Source: DASSUW01 sp963806395 (GTDB lineage Bacteria > Actinomycetota > Thermoleophilia > Solirubrobacterales > Solirubrobacteraceae). Taken from it: a stretch of 64,000 nt of DNA. The stretch covers positions 31,895 to 95,894 of the forward strand of contig CAWDYI010000017.1 of assembly GCA_963806395.1 (NCBI GenBank), given 5' to 3'. The notes beneath the pieces are model-generated. The model searched no databases. It saw nothing but the letters and a program-made list of their open reading frames with translations, and was not told the origin of the DNA. This document shows positions 9,117 to 17,619 of the stretch, piece by piece (positions within the stretch are counted from its first letter, which is position 1; each line of letters starts with the position of its first letter). The position numbers were made by a program, and so were the translations under genes.

Positions 9117-10219
9117 CCGACGCAACCGCTCCCGTACGGTCCGCCAACCCCGAGCCGGACGACGACGACGACGAGGGCACTCCGCCACGGCTCGAGATCA
9201 CCGGGCGCAACCTGCTGGTGCTCGGCGGCTTCATCGCCGCCTCGATCGCGGCGCTGTACTACCTGCTGCCGCAGATCGCCGGCCTCGAGGACACGTGGCA
9301 CCGGATCGAGGACGGCAGCCCGTACTGGATGTTCCTCGCGCTGGTGTTCACGTTCGGCATGTTCGGCGGCTACGTGATGATGTTCCGCGGCGTGTTCGTC
9401 CGCGCGCCGGGCGGCGAGCGGATCGGCTGGCGCGAGAGCTACCAGATCACGATGGCCGGCCTGGCGGCATCGCGCATCTTCGCGGCCGGCGGCGCGGGCG
9501 GGCTGGTGCTCACGGCGTGGGCGATGCGGCGCGCGGGAATGCGCAAGCGACTGGTCGCCGACACCACGCTGACGTTCCTGATCCTCACGTACATCCCGTA
9601 CGTGGTGGCGCTGATCGTGTGCGGCTACGGGCTCCGTATCGGGCTGTTCGACGGCGCGGCGCCGTTCGGCCTGACCGTCGTGCCGGCGACGCTGGCGCTG
9701 ATCACGCTGGCGTTCGGATTGTCGATCGCGCTCGTGCCGACGGACCTCCAGCGCCGCGTAGGAGACGGCTGGGCGCACCGCGGCGGCGGGCTCGCCAAGT
9801 TCACGCAGAAGGCTGCCAACCTGCCCGCGTCGGCATCCGCCGGCATGCGCGACGCGATCGCCCACCTGCGCTCGCGCGACCCCGCACTGCTCGGCGCGAT
9901 CCTGTTCTGGGCGTGCCAGATCCTCGTGCTGTGGGCCGCGTTCCGCGCGTTCGGCGACTCGCCGCCGTGGGCGGTGCTGGTGCAGGCGTTCTTCGTCGGC
10001 ATGCTCGGCAACCTGCTGCCGATGCCGGGCGGCGTCGGCGGCGTCGAGGGCGGCATGATCGCCTCGTTCGCCGCCTTCGGTGTGGACGGTGGTCTGGCCG
10101 TCGTCGCGGTGCTCGTCTACCGTGCCTTCACGTTCTGGCTGCCGCTCGTCCCGGGCGTGATCGCGTACTTCCAGCTCCGGAAGACGGTGGAGCGCTGGGC
10201 GCTAAGCTATACAAAGTGA
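9113..10219 (+). CDS. Lysylphosphatidylglycerol synthase TM region-like / UPF0104 flippase-like protein
   Basis: A 368-residue integral membrane protein from ATG 9113. After an acidic cytoplasmic N-terminus with a run of five Asp (near residue 15) come about eight hydrophobic segments. 'GLAASRIFAAGGAGGLVLTAW' and 'NLLPMPGGVGGVEGG' are the two hallmarks of this family, which includes the MprF flippase domain and glycosyltransferase-associated flippases. No aminoacyl-transferase domain follows. A role in lipid-linked intermediate flipping is inferred. The frame is open for about 960 more bases upstream, but that part is a shadow of the PAP2 gene. Confidence 0.85.
   Translation: MTDATAPVRSANPEPDDDDDEGTPPRLEITGRNLLVLGGFIAASIAALYYLLPQIAGLEDTWHRIEDGSPYWMFLALVFTFGMFGGYVMMFRGVFVRAPGGERIGWRESYQITMAGLAASRIFAAGGAGGLVLTAWAMRRAGMRKRLVADTTLTFLILTYIPYVVALIVCGYGLRIGLFDGAAPFGLTVVPATLALITLAFGLSIALVPTDLQRRVGDGWAHRGGGLAKFTQKAANLPASASAGMRDAIAHLRSRDPALLGAILFWACQILVLWAAFRAFGDSPPWAVLVQAFFVGMLGNLLPMPGGVGGVEGGMIASFAAFGVDGGLAVVAVLVYRAFTFWLPLVPGVIAYFQLRKTVERWALSYTK
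10208..10213 (+). promoter_or_regulatory. Possible -10 box for trxB
   Basis: TATACA lies 45 bases before the trxB ATG, inside the last codons of the flippase-like gene. It is the only AT-rich hexamer near the gap. No convincing -35 box is visible, so this is weak. Confidence 0.3.
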
Positions 10220-10258
10220 AGTGAGCCCATACGGCCTGAGGGGGAACGAAGGGAAGAC

Positions 10259-11284
10259 ATGGCAGACGTCGAGAACGTGATCATCATCGGCAGTGGCCCA
10301 GCGGGCTACACCGCTGCGCTGTACACCGCGCGCGCCAACCTCGAGCCGCTCGTGATCGAGGGCTGGATGTGGGGCGGCCTGCTGCAGCAGACGACCGACG
10401 TCGAGAACTACCCGGGCTACCCGCAGGGCGTGATGGGCCCCCAGATGATGCAGGACTTCCGCGATCAGGCCGAGCGCTTCGGCGCGCGCTTCGTGACCGA
10501 GAACGTGACCAAGGTCGAGCCGGGCGCCGACGGCGAGCCGCACACCGTCTGGATCGACGACGAGGCCTACAGGGCGCGCTCGGTCGTGCTCGCGATGGGT
10601 GCCGAGCACCGCAAGCTGGGCGTGCCCGGCGAGGAGGAGCTCGGCGGCCGCGGCGTGTCCTATTGCGCGACCTGCGACGCCGCGTTCTTCAAGGAGCGCG
10701 AGACGATCATCGTCGGCGGCGGCGACTCCGCCATGGAGGAGGCGATCTTCCTGGCGAAGTTCTCCTCGAAGGTGACGATCGTGCACCGGCGCGACGAGTT
10801 CCGCGCGTCCAAGATCATGCTCGAGCGCGCGCGTTCAACCGAGAACATCGAGTTCCTGACCCCGTACGTCGTCGAGGAGTTCCTCGCCGGCGAGGCCGGG
10901 GCGCTCGACCGTGCGCGCGTGCGCAACGTCGAGACGGGTGACACGCGCGACCTGCCGATGAGCGGTGCGTTCATCGCGGTCGGCCATGTGCCGCAGTCGG
11001 AGATCGTCGAGGGCATCGTCGACACCGACGAGAACGGCTACGTGATCACCGAGGGCAAGTCGACGCGCACCAACGTGCCCGGGTTCTTCGCCGCCGGTGA
11101 CCTCGTCGACCACACCTACCGGCAGGCGGTCACGGCCGCCGGGACCGGCACGATGGCCGCGCTGGACGCGGAGTGGTACCTGCGCGACAACCCGCTCGTG
11201 CCGACGCCCGTGGCGCTCGAGGGGACCGGCGACCTCGCCGAGCAGCAGTACGCGCCGGTCGCTCAGCCCACGCGCAGCGCGTAG
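10259..11284 (+). CDS. trxB: Thioredoxin-disulfide reductase
   Basis: A 341-residue flavoprotein. The FAD-binding N-terminus is 'IIIGSGPAGYTAALYTARA', the redox-active pair is 'YCATCDAAFF' (CxxC, about residues 138-141), the NADPH site is 'IIVGGGDSAMEEA', and the C-terminal FAD motif is 'GFFAAGDLVDHTYRQAVTAAGTG'-like (split in my reading to stay short). It reduces thioredoxin with NADPH in the cytosol. A 39-base gap with a GGGGAACGAAGGG purine-rich stretch precedes ATG 10259. The last 20-odd residues extend beyond the usual family end and overlap the opposing subtilase gene by 22 bases. No thioredoxin gene is adjacent. Confidence 0.95.
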   Translation: MADVENVIIIGSGPAGYTAALYTARANLEPLVIEGWMWGGLLQQTTDVENYPGYPQGVMGPQMMQDFRDQAERFGARFVTENVTKVEPGADGEPHTVWIDDEAYRARSVVLAMGAEHRKLGVPGEEELGGRGVSYCATCDAAFFKERETIIVGGGDSAMEEAIFLAKFSSKVTIVHRRDEFRASKIMLERARSTENIEFLTPYVVEEFLAGEAGALDRARVRNVETGDTRDLPMSGAFIAVGHVPQSEIVEGIVDTDENGYVITEGKSTRTNVPGFFAAGDLVDHTYRQAVTAAGTGTMAALDAEWYLRDNPLVPTPVALEGTGDLAEQQYAPVAQPTRSA

Positions 11285-12867
11285 GTCGCGTCGAGGATCC
11301 GCACGCCGCGCTGGATCCTCACCGCCACATAGAAGCTGCGCCGCTTGCGCGAGCTGTTGCGCAGCACGAGCCGCTCCGTGCGCCGGCCGCGGTGCGCTGA
11401 GCGCTCGAGCGGCCGTGCGCTCAGCTGCTTCGCCTTACGGGCGTAGGCGTACAGCGCGACGTCGCCGCGGCCCGACGGGTTCGCGCTCACCCTGACGCGC
11501 GAGCGCGGGCGCAGCCGCACGCGGTAGACGTCGGCCGGATCCTCGAACACGTCGAGCAGCCCGACCAGCCTGGCGCGGCCACGGCCGGCGAAGAACAGCC
11601 GGTCGGGCTTGCCGAACGCACGCCCGTCGACCCACACGATGTCGTCGTTGGGCTCGGCGGGGTCGGGCGGCGGCGGCGTGATCGTCTCCGCGGCCCCGAC
11701 CGACAGCAGTCCGAAGCCGGTGTCCTGCTCCCAGCCCGGCCGGCCGAGGTTCGTCGCCGACAGCCGCACCGCCTGCGCGACCTGATCGCCGGTCAGCGTC
11801 GGCCGCTTGGCGCGGATCCACGCGACCGCGCCGGCCACCATCGGGGCCGAGAAGCTGGTGCCGCTCTGGCGCTCGTAGCCGTCGGCGACGCCGTCGCCGT
11901 CAAGGGCGGGCGGGACCGCGGTCATGATGTTGACGCCCGGGGCGGAGAGATCGATCGCCCCGCTCGTGTTCGAGAACAGCGCGCTGGAGAGGTCGGGGTT
12001 CACCGCCGCGACCGTCAGCACGTGCGGCAGCGAGGCGGGGAACTCGAGCGGGTTCCCCTCGGCGAACTCGTTGCCGGCGGCGGCCACCGGCACGATGCCG
12101 CGGGCGACCGCGAACTGCAGCGCGACGTACTCCGGGAAGCACAGGCCGGTCGAGCCGTAGCTCATGTTGATCACGGCGGCCCGGTTGTCGATCGCCTTGC
12201 CGATCGCCGTGGCCGACGCCCCGCACGTGATCTCGTCCGGCAGCGGCACGTTGAGCGCGCGCGCGTTCGGCCACACCCCGACGATCCCGCGGCCGTTGAC
12301 CGGCGCCGCCGCCACCGATGCGGTGGCGGTGCCGTGGGAGATCGTGACCGGGCGCTCGGGCAGCGCCTTCGTGTTGCTGTTCGCGAACTCCGTGTGCGTG
12401 GAGTCGAGCTGGGCGTCGACCAGCGCGATCAACGGGCTGGTCAGCGTCACCGGCGGCGGGGTGAGCGCCGGGTTGGCGACCTTCGAGCGCCAGTCGTCCG
12501 GCGCGACCGACAGCGGGTCGTTCGGGACGCCCTGCAGCGGCTCGGCAAGTGTGTCCGGCTGCGCGTAGACGAGCAGGCCGTTGCGCCGCAGCGCGCCCGC
12601 GAACGCGCGGGCGCGCTCGCGCGGCACCACGTAGCCCGCGGTGCCGGCCGGGCCGGCGCGGCGCGCGCCGAACCGGCGCGCCAGCGCGCGGCTCGCGGCG
12701 CGCGGGCGGGCGCCGACGATCCAGGTCGCGCGGGCGGCGGGCGCCGCCGCGGCGGCGGCGTCGCCCGGCAGGGTCATCGGCGGCTCCGGCACGGCTGCGG
12801 CAGACGTGGGCGCGGCGAGCAGTGCGGCGGCCGCGAGCAGCGCGGCGCGGCGGAGCGGGGCCTTCAT
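11263..12867 (-). CDS. Secreted S8 serine peptidase (subtilisin family)
   Basis: A 534-residue protease with an Ala-rich signal peptide (residues 1-25) and an inhibitor-I9-like pro-region to about residue 115. The catalytic triad is Asp151 ('ALVDAQLDSTH'), His178 ('ISHGTATAS') and Ser338 ('SGTSFSAPM'), with oxyanion Asn266 ('AAAGNEFAE'). A C-terminal segment from about residue 400 resembles a secreted beta-sandwich (pre-peptidase-like) with basic strands. The aspartate motif reads DAQLD rather than the usual D(T/S)G, a mild deviation. It is likely extracellular. No neighbours suggest a dedicated substrate. Confidence 0.9.
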   Translation of the reverse strand: MKAPLRRAALLAAAALLAAPTSAAAVPEPPMTLPGDAAAAAAPAARATWIVGARPRAASRALARRFGARRAGPAGTAGYVVPRERARAFAGALRRNGLLVYAQPDTLAEPLQGVPNDPLSVAPDDWRSKVANPALTPPPVTLTSPLIALVDAQLDSTHTEFANSNTKALPERPVTISHGTATASVAAAPVNGRGIVGVWPNARALNVPLPDEITCGASATAIGKAIDNRAAVINMSYGSTGLCFPEYVALQFAVARGIVPVAAAGNEFAEGNPLEFPASLPHVLTVAAVNPDLSSALFSNTSGAIDLSAPGVNIMTAVPPALDGDGVADGYERQSGTSFSAPMVAGAVAWIRAKRPTLTGDQVAQAVRLSATNLGRPGWEQDTGFGLLSVGAAETITPPPPDPAEPNDDIVWVDGRAFGKPDRLFFAGRGRARLVGLLDVFEDPADVYRVRLRPRSRVRVSANPSGRGDVALYAYARKAKQLSARPLERSAHRGRRTERLVLRNSSRKRRSFYVAVRIQRGVRILDATYALRVG

Positions 12868-12876
12868 GCGAACACC

Positions 12877-14283
12877 CTAGCCGTCGCCCAGCGGCATGCC
12901 GGTGCGGACCGCGCGCACCAGCGCCGGCGCCGGGCGGTAGCGCTCCTCGCGGTACTCGTCGTGGAGCCCCGCGAGGACGCCGAGCACCGCCTCCGGGCCG
13001 ATCTCCTCGCCCCACGCGAACGGCCCGCGCGGATGGTTGAGACCGAGCACCATTCCGGTGTCGATGTCAGCGGCCGAACCGGTGCCGTCGCCGAGCGCGA
13101 AGCACGCCTCGTTGACGAGCTGCGCCACGATCCGGCCGAGCACCAGCCCGGGGGCGTCACCCACGAGCTCGGCGCGCATCCCGAGCGAGGCGAAGAACAC
13201 CTCCGCCGCGTCGACCGCGGCCGGCGCCGTCGTCGGCTGCGTGGTGAGCTCGACGATCCGGCCGAACGGCGGCAGCAGGTTGAAGCCGGCCGCCTCGCCG
13301 CCGGGATCGAGCGCGGCCAGCGGCGCGCGGTCGCACGGGAGGATCCGGTGCCCGTCGACCTCCACGCCCGGCTCGTCGTCGCGTTCGACGTCCAAGCCGG
13401 CGCCCGCCGCCCACGCGCGCAGCGCGTCCGCCGCCCGGCCGTCGCCTCCGATCCGCACGAGCCCGCTCGCGCCGCCGGGCTCCGGCGGCTCGGGATCGGC
13501 GGGCCGGCCGGCGGGATACACGTACCAGCCCCGGCCGCTCTTGCGGCCCAGGCGCCCGGCCGCGACCAGCCGGGCGACGAGCGGCGACGGCCGCCAGCGC
13601 GGCTCACCGAACGACTGCTCGAAGAACGAGCGCGAGACCGCGAGGCCGACGTCGAGCCCGACGAGGTCCATCAGCTCGAACGGGCCCATCCGGAAGCCGC
13701 CGGCCATCCGGCAGATGCGATCGACCTGCTCGGGCGTGGCGATGCCCTCCTGCACGATCCGCATCGCCTCGAGCGCGAACGGGCGGTTGCAGCGGTTGAC
13801 GAGGAAGCCGGGCCCGTCGGCGGCCTCGATCACGTGCTTGCCCATCGCCTCGCCGGCCTCGCGCGCCACGGCCAGCGCGTGCCGGCCGGAGTCGGCGCCG
13901 GAGACCACCTCGACCAGGCGCATCCTCGCCGGCGGGTTGAAGAAGTGCATGCCCACCACGCGCTCCGGCTGCGGCAGCCCGGCGGCCAGCGCGGTCACGC
14001 TCAGCGAGGAGGTGTTGGTCGCCAGCACGCACTCGGGCTGGACCACCGCCGCCAGCCGCGCGAACAGCTGGCGCTTGAGCTCGAAGTCCTCCGGCGCCGC
14101 CTCGATCACCAGCCCGCACTCGGCCAGCCGCGCGAGGTCGCCGACCGGCTCGGTACCGTCCGGCGCGCGCTCGAGCGCGCGCGGGTCGGGGTCGTAGAGC
14201 AGCGTGCGCAGGCTCGCCTCGACCGCGAGCGCGGCGATCCCCGCGCCCATCGTGCCCGCGCCCACGACACCGATCGGTCTCAC
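12877..14283 (-). CDS. 3-hydroxyacyl-CoA dehydrogenase with duplicated C-terminal domain
   Basis: A 468-residue enzyme from GTG 14283, which overlaps the acyl-CoA dehydrogenase stop by 3 bases. The NAD-binding start is 'IGVVGAGTMGAGIAALA', and 'ATNTSSLSVTALA' and 'GMHFFNPPARM' are the family catalytic segments. The first C-terminal 3HCDH domain covers about residues 165-265 ('DGPGFLVNRCNRPF', 'GPFELMDLVGLDV'). A second, diverged one covers about 375-465 ('APGLVLGRIVAQLVNEACFAL', 'GLNHPRGPFAWGEEIG'). This is the PaaH-like layout. It oxidises 3-hydroxyacyl-CoA to 3-ketoacyl-CoA and pairs with the preceding acyl-CoA dehydrogenase in beta-oxidation. Confidence 0.93.
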   Translation of the reverse strand: MRPIGVVGAGTMGAGIAALAVEASLRTLLYDPDPRALERAPDGTEPVGDLARLAECGLVIEAAPEDFELKRQLFARLAAVVQPECVLATNTSSLSVTALAAGLPQPERVVGMHFFNPPARMRLVEVVSGADSGRHALAVAREAGEAMGKHVIEAADGPGFLVNRCNRPFALEAMRIVQEGIATPEQVDRICRMAGGFRMGPFELMDLVGLDVGLAVSRSFFEQSFGEPRWRPSPLVARLVAAGRLGRKSGRGWYVYPAGRPADPEPPEPGGASGLVRIGGDGRAADALRAWAAGAGLDVERDDEPGVEVDGHRILPCDRAPLAALDPGGEAAGFNLLPPFGRIVELTTQPTTAPAAVDAAEVFFASLGMRAELVGDAPGLVLGRIVAQLVNEACFALGDGTGSAADIDTGMVLGLNHPRGPFAWGEEIGPEAVLGVLAGLHDEYREERYRPAPALVRAVRTGMPLGDG

Positions 14284-15434
14284 GCCAGCGCGTTGATCCC
14301 GGTCTCTGCGCGACCGATGATCAGCTTCTGGATCTGGGACGTGCCCTCGTAGAGCGTCGTCACGCGCACGTCGCGGAAGTAGCGCTCGACCGGGTGGTCG
14401 TCGACGTAGCCGGACCCGCCGTGGACCTGGATCGCCAGGTGCGCGCAGTTCTGCGCCGCCTCGGTCGCGTACAGCTTCGCGATCGACGTCTCGGTCGTGC
14501 TCGGGCGTCCCGTGTCCTTCAGGTGGCCGGCGCGGTAGACGAGCAGGCGCGCGGCGTCGGTCTGCACGCGCATGTCGGCGATCATCGCCTGCACGAGCTG
14601 GAACGAGGCGATCGGCCGGCCGAACTGCTCGCGCTCCTTCGAGTACGAGACAGAGTGGTCGAGCGAGCCCTGGCACACGCCGACGCAGCCGGCGGCGACG
14701 GAGTAGCGGCCGGAGTCGAGCGCGCTCATCGCGATCTTGAAGCCCTCGCCGACCTCGCCCATCAGCGCGTCGTCCGAGACCTCGACGTCGTCGAGCGCGA
14801 TCGACGCGGTGTCGGACCCGTGCAGGCCCATCTTGCCGTGGATCTCCTGGGTCGAGAAGCCGGAGGCGTCGGTCGGGACGAGGAAGCACGCGAGCCCGCG
14901 GTGCTTCTTCTCCGGGTCGGTCTGGGCGAAGATCATCGCGACCTTGGCGTGGTTCCCGAGCGAGATCCACATCTTCGCGCCGTTGAGTAACCACCCAGCG
15001 TCCGTCTTGCGCGCGCGCGTTTTTTGGTTACCGGCGTCCGAGCCGGTGTCGGGCTCGGTCAGCCCGAAGCAGCCGAGCCACTCGCCCGAGCACAGCTTCG
15101 GCAGGTAGTGCTGCTTCTGCTCCTCGGTGCCCCAGCGCAGGATCGACGAGCACACCAGCGAGGTCTGGACGGAGATCACCGTCCGCATCGCCGAGTCGTG
15201 CCGGCCGATCTCCTCGACGACGATCGCGTACGTGATGTAGTCGAGCCCGGCGCCGCCGTACTCCTGCGGCACGATCGCCCCGAGGTAGCCCTGGGCGGCG
15301 ATCATGCCCACGAGCTCGGTGTCGAAGTGGTGGTTGCGGTCGTTCTCCCGCGCCCGCTCGGCAAGTTCGCGCGCGGCGAAGTCGCGAGCCGTGTCGCGGA
15401 TCAGTTGCTGCTCGTCAGAGAGGTCGAAGTCCAT
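14280..15434 (-). CDS. Acyl-CoA dehydrogenase
   Basis: A 384-residue FAD enzyme from ATG 15434 ('MDFDLSDEQQLIRDT'), of typical family length. FAD/substrate motifs are 'CFGLTEPDTGSDAGNQKT' and 'MWISLGNHAKVAMIFAQ'; the catalytic Glu lies in 'TTLYEGTSQIQKLIIGR'. It introduces the alpha-beta double bond in acyl-CoA. It is coupled to the 3-hydroxyacyl-CoA dehydrogenase gene by a 4-base overlap. The frame is open upstream of the ATG but unconserved there. The specific chain length cannot be read. Confidence 0.94.
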   Translation of the reverse strand: MDFDLSDEQQLIRDTARDFAARELAERARENDRNHHFDTELVGMIAAQGYLGAIVPQEYGGAGLDYITYAIVVEEIGRHDSAMRTVISVQTSLVCSSILRWGTEEQKQHYLPKLCSGEWLGCFGLTEPDTGSDAGNQKTRARKTDAGWLLNGAKMWISLGNHAKVAMIFAQTDPEKKHRGLACFLVPTDASGFSTQEIHGKMGLHGSDTASIALDDVEVSDDALMGEVGEGFKIAMSALDSGRYSVAAGCVGVCQGSLDHSVSYSKEREQFGRPIASFQLVQAMIADMRVQTDAARLLVYRAGHLKDTGRPSTTETSIAKLYATEAAQNCAHLAIQVHGGSGYVDDHPVERYFRDVRVTTLYEGTSQIQKLIIGRAETGINALA

Positions 15435-15463
15435 GGCCCTGACGCTAGCTGACGAAGGGGGCT

Positions 15464-15469
15464 TAGAGT
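15464..15469 (+). promoter_or_regulatory. Possible -10 box of a leaderless transcript
   Basis: TAGAGT is followed after 8 bases by the ATG at 15478, so the transcript would start at or within a few bases of the start codon. CTGACG about 19 bases upstream resembles the TTGACG -35 boxes seen elsewhere in the window. Confidence 0.4.
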
Positions 15470-15477
15470 GCGCGGCG

Positions 15478-15765
15478 ATGGGCAACGCGTTCACCGTCGT
15501 GTTCGGGGGCCTGCTGGCGTTCTTCGTCATCACGGTGCTGCTGCTCGGCCTGTTCTCTAAGCGCTCGACGCGCGACATCCTCGACTGGAAGCCGACGCGG
15601 TCGCCGGAGGCCGAGGCCCAGAACGAGATCGACGACGTCGCCCAGATGATCCAGGCGCAGAACGAGCTCAGGCGCCGGCGCGGCGCACCGGAGATCACCG
15701 CGCAGGAGATCGAGGAACGCGTCCGTGACGATCGCGAGCAGTTGCGGCGGTGGCGCGAGTCCTGA
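15478..15765 (+). CDS. Small membrane-anchored coiled-coil protein
   Basis: I do not recognise this 95-residue protein. An N-terminal membrane helix (residues 4-26, 'VVFGGLLAFFVITVLLLGLF') is followed by a charged, largely helical cytoplasmic part (residues 45-95, 'NEIDDVAQMIQAQNEL', 'QEIEERVRDDREQLRRW') with coiled-coil character. ATG 15478 is chosen because the helix begins just after it, and no ribosome site precedes it. It is divergent from the acyl-CoA dehydrogenase gene and overlaps the next gene by 16 bases. It is probably a real, uncharacterised actinobacterial small membrane protein. Confidence 0.7.
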   Translation: MGNAFTVVFGGLLAFFVITVLLLGLFSKRSTRDILDWKPTRSPEAEAQNEIDDVAQMIQAQNELRRRRGAPEITAQEIEERVRDDREQLRRWRES

Positions 15766-16184
15766 TCGTGGCGTGCGGCTGCCGCGGGCAGGCGCTCGCC
15801 CGCGAGCTCTCCGCCGCCGGTCACGCGGTGCGCGGCACGACCCGCGATCCGGCGCGCGCACCCGCGATCGCAGCCGCGGGTGCCGAGCCGTACGTCGGCG
15901 ACCCGGACCGGATCGGCACGCTGATGGGCGCGCTCGCCGGCGTCACCGTGGTGTGCTGGCTGCTGGGCACGGTCCCGATCGCGGAGTTGCACGGCGGCCG
16001 CCTGCGGATGCTGTTCGAGAAGCTGGTCGACACGCCGGTGCGCGGGGTCGTCTACGAGGCCGCGCGGCCGGAGGGCGAGGCGATCGCGAGCGACGCCTCC
16101 GAGCGCTGGCGGATCCCGGTCGAGGTGATCGAGCCCGGCGCCGACGTAAGGGCTGCAGTGGACCGGCTGCTTGGGTTAGGATGA
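15750..16184 (+). CDS. Short NAD(P)-binding Rossmann protein
   Basis: A 144-residue protein from GTG 15750. It begins 'RVLIVACGCRGQALAREL' followed by 'HAVRGTTRDP', a Rossmann beta-alpha-beta with a degenerate glycine motif and a basic loop suggesting NADP. 'GVVYEAARPEGEAIA' replaces the YxxxK region of epimerases, and the substrate domain is absent. It is about half the usual length of an atypical SDR, but has no sign of truncation at either end. Function unknown. It overlaps the upstream small membrane protein gene. Confidence 0.65.
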   Translation: MARVLIVACGCRGQALARELSAAGHAVRGTTRDPARAPAIAAAGAEPYVGDPDRIGTLMGALAGVTVVCWLLGTVPIAELHGGRLRMLFEKLVDTPVRGVVYEAARPEGEAIASDASERWRIPVEVIEPGADVRAAVDRLLGLG

Positions 16185-16224
16185 GCAAAACCCGTAAAAC
16201 AGGTAGGGATTAGGAGGACCAACC

Positions 16225-17064
16225 GTGGCCGACTACGCCAATGACGTGCTCGTCGACACAAAGTGGGTTCAGGATCACCTGGACGATCCGAGCGTCCGCA
16301 TCGTCGAGGTCGACGAGAACCCCGCGCTCTACGCCGAGGCGCACATCCCGGGCGCGATCGGGTTCGACTGGAAGAAGGACCTCCAGGACCAGGTCAAGCG
16401 CGACTTCCTCGGGCCCGAGGAGTTCGGCGAGCTGTTCGGCTCGCGCGGGATCTCCAACGAGCACACGATCGTGCTCTACGGCGATCGCAACAACTGGTTC
16501 GCCGCGTACACGTACTGGTACCTGAAGTACTACGGCCACGACGCCGTCAAGCTCGTCAACGGCCCGCGTGAGAAGTGGATCGCCGAGGACCGCCCGACCA
16601 CCACCGAGGTCCCGGACCACGGGTCCGCCAGCTTCACGGCCAAGGCGGGCGACGACGCGATCCGCGCCAAGCGCGACGAGGTCCTCGAGGCGCTCGACGC
16701 CGCGACGAAGCTGGTCGACGTCCGCTCGCCGCAGGAGTACTCGGGCGAGCTGATCGCGATGCCGGGCTACGAGCAGGAGGGCGCGCAGCGCGCCGGCCAC
16801 ATCCCGGGCGCGGCGTCCGTGCCGTGGGCGCAGGCGGTGCGCGAGGACGGCACGTTCAAGTCGGCCGAGGAGCTGAGCGAGCTGTACGGCGCCAAGGGCG
16901 TCACCAACGGCGACTCGATCATCGCCTACTGCCGGATCGGCGAGCGCTCCGCGCACACCTGGTTCGTGCTGCACGAGCTGCTCGGCAAGCCGGACGTCAA
17001 GAACTACGACGGCTCGTGGACCGAGTGGGGCAACATGGTCAACGTGCCGATCGAGAAGGCGTAG
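16225..17064 (+). CDS. Thiosulfate/3-mercaptopyruvate sulfurtransferase (two rhodanese domains)
   Basis: A 279-residue protein with two rhodanese domains, residues about 8-125 and 150-275. Only the second has the catalytic loop, 'AYCRIGERSAHTW' with Cys at about residue 235; the first reads 'YGDRNNW' at the equivalent site, as is normal for the non-catalytic domain. 'CRIGERS' is close to the thiosulfate:cyanide sulfurtransferase CRxGxR/T loop. GTG 16225 is preceded by TAGGAGGA at about 16211-16218. The 3' end overlaps the opposing Nudix gene by 26 bases. Confidence 0.92.
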   Translation: MADYANDVLVDTKWVQDHLDDPSVRIVEVDENPALYAEAHIPGAIGFDWKKDLQDQVKRDFLGPEEFGELFGSRGISNEHTIVLYGDRNNWFAAYTYWYLKYYGHDAVKLVNGPREKWIAEDRPTTTEVPDHGSASFTAKAGDDAIRAKRDEVLEALDAATKLVDVRSPQEYSGELIAMPGYEQEGAQRAGHIPGAASVPWAQAVREDGTFKSAEELSELYGAKGVTNGDSIIAYCRIGERSAHTWFVLHELLGKPDVKNYDGSWTEWGNMVNVPIEKA

Positions 17065-17566
17065 CTTCGTCGAGACGGCCTAGCAGCTCTCCGAGTATGC
17101 GGGCGGTCGCCCCCCAGATCAGGTGGCCGCCCGCTTCGTAGGTCGGCGTGCGGAAGGGGATGCCCCTCCGCACGAGCCGGCGCTCGCCGTAGCCGGCGCG
17201 GAGCTCGTCCAGGTTGAGCTCCATCACCTCGGCCACCTCGGTGTCCTGGGGCACCCAGACGAAGCCGTGGTCGATCAGCCCGACGAACGGATAGATCGCG
17301 TAGTTGGTGACGAAGGTCGGCGTCGGCGGCAGCGCGCCGAGCACGTCGACGTCGCCCGGCGGCAGCCCGACCTCCTCGTGCGCCTCGCGCAGCGCCGTGT
17401 CGAGCAGCGCCTCGTCAGGGTCGCGCCGGCCGCCCGGGAACGAGACCTCGCCGGGATGGCGGCGCAGGTCGTGCCGGCGGCGGGTGAAGACGGCGTGGAG
17501 TGCGCCGCCCGAGTCCTCGAACAGCGGCACGAGGACGGCCGCGTCCTTGCCGCCGTGGACGTCCAT
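17039..17566 (-). CDS. Nudix hydrolase, CoA-pyrophosphatase type
   Basis: A 175-residue Nudix protein from ATG 17566. The CoA-subfamily signature 'TRRRHDLRRHPGEVSFPGG' runs directly into the Nudix box 'GGRRDPDEALLDTALREAHE' + 'EVGL' (G-x5-E-x7-REAHEEVG). It probably hydrolyses CoA or its derivatives to phosphopantetheine and 3',5'-ADP. Coding-like sequence continues upstream of the ATG ('LSTAGELAAVLLEP') and would give the usual N-terminal helix, but no ATG, GTG or TTG precedes it, only CTG at 17624. The true start may therefore be non-canonical. It lies immediately downstream of the OsmC gene on the same strand. Confidence 0.85.
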   Translation of the reverse strand: MDVHGGKDAAVLVPLFEDSGGALHAVFTRRRHDLRRHPGEVSFPGGRRDPDEALLDTALREAHEEVGLPPGDVDVLGALPPTPTFVTNYAIYPFVGLIDHGFVWVPQDTEVAEVMELNLDELRAGYGERRLVRRGIPFRTPTYEAGGHLIWGATARILGELLGRLDEATPSRSAR

Positions 17567-17619
17567 GGCCGCTGCCTGTTGCGGCTCGAGCAGTACGGCC
17601 GCGAGCTCCCCGGCGGTAC

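Noticed and set aside
8153..10219. Apparent 688-residue protein fusing PAP2-region and flippase sequence
   Set aside because: The upstream part is the shadow frame of the PAP2 gene; ATG 9113 with a 4-base overlap explains the flippase gene.
12877..14994. Apparent 705-residue 3-hydroxyacyl-CoA dehydrogenase with an extra N-terminal domain
   Set aside because: The extra 237 residues lie antisense-like inside the acyl-CoA dehydrogenase gene and match nothing; GTG 14283 gives a normal start.
15015..15027. A run of T after CGCGCG in the acyl-CoA dehydrogenase gene that resembles a terminator
   Set aside because: It is within a well-conserved coding segment with no preceding stem; it is likely just a Lys/Arg-codon run on the minus strand.
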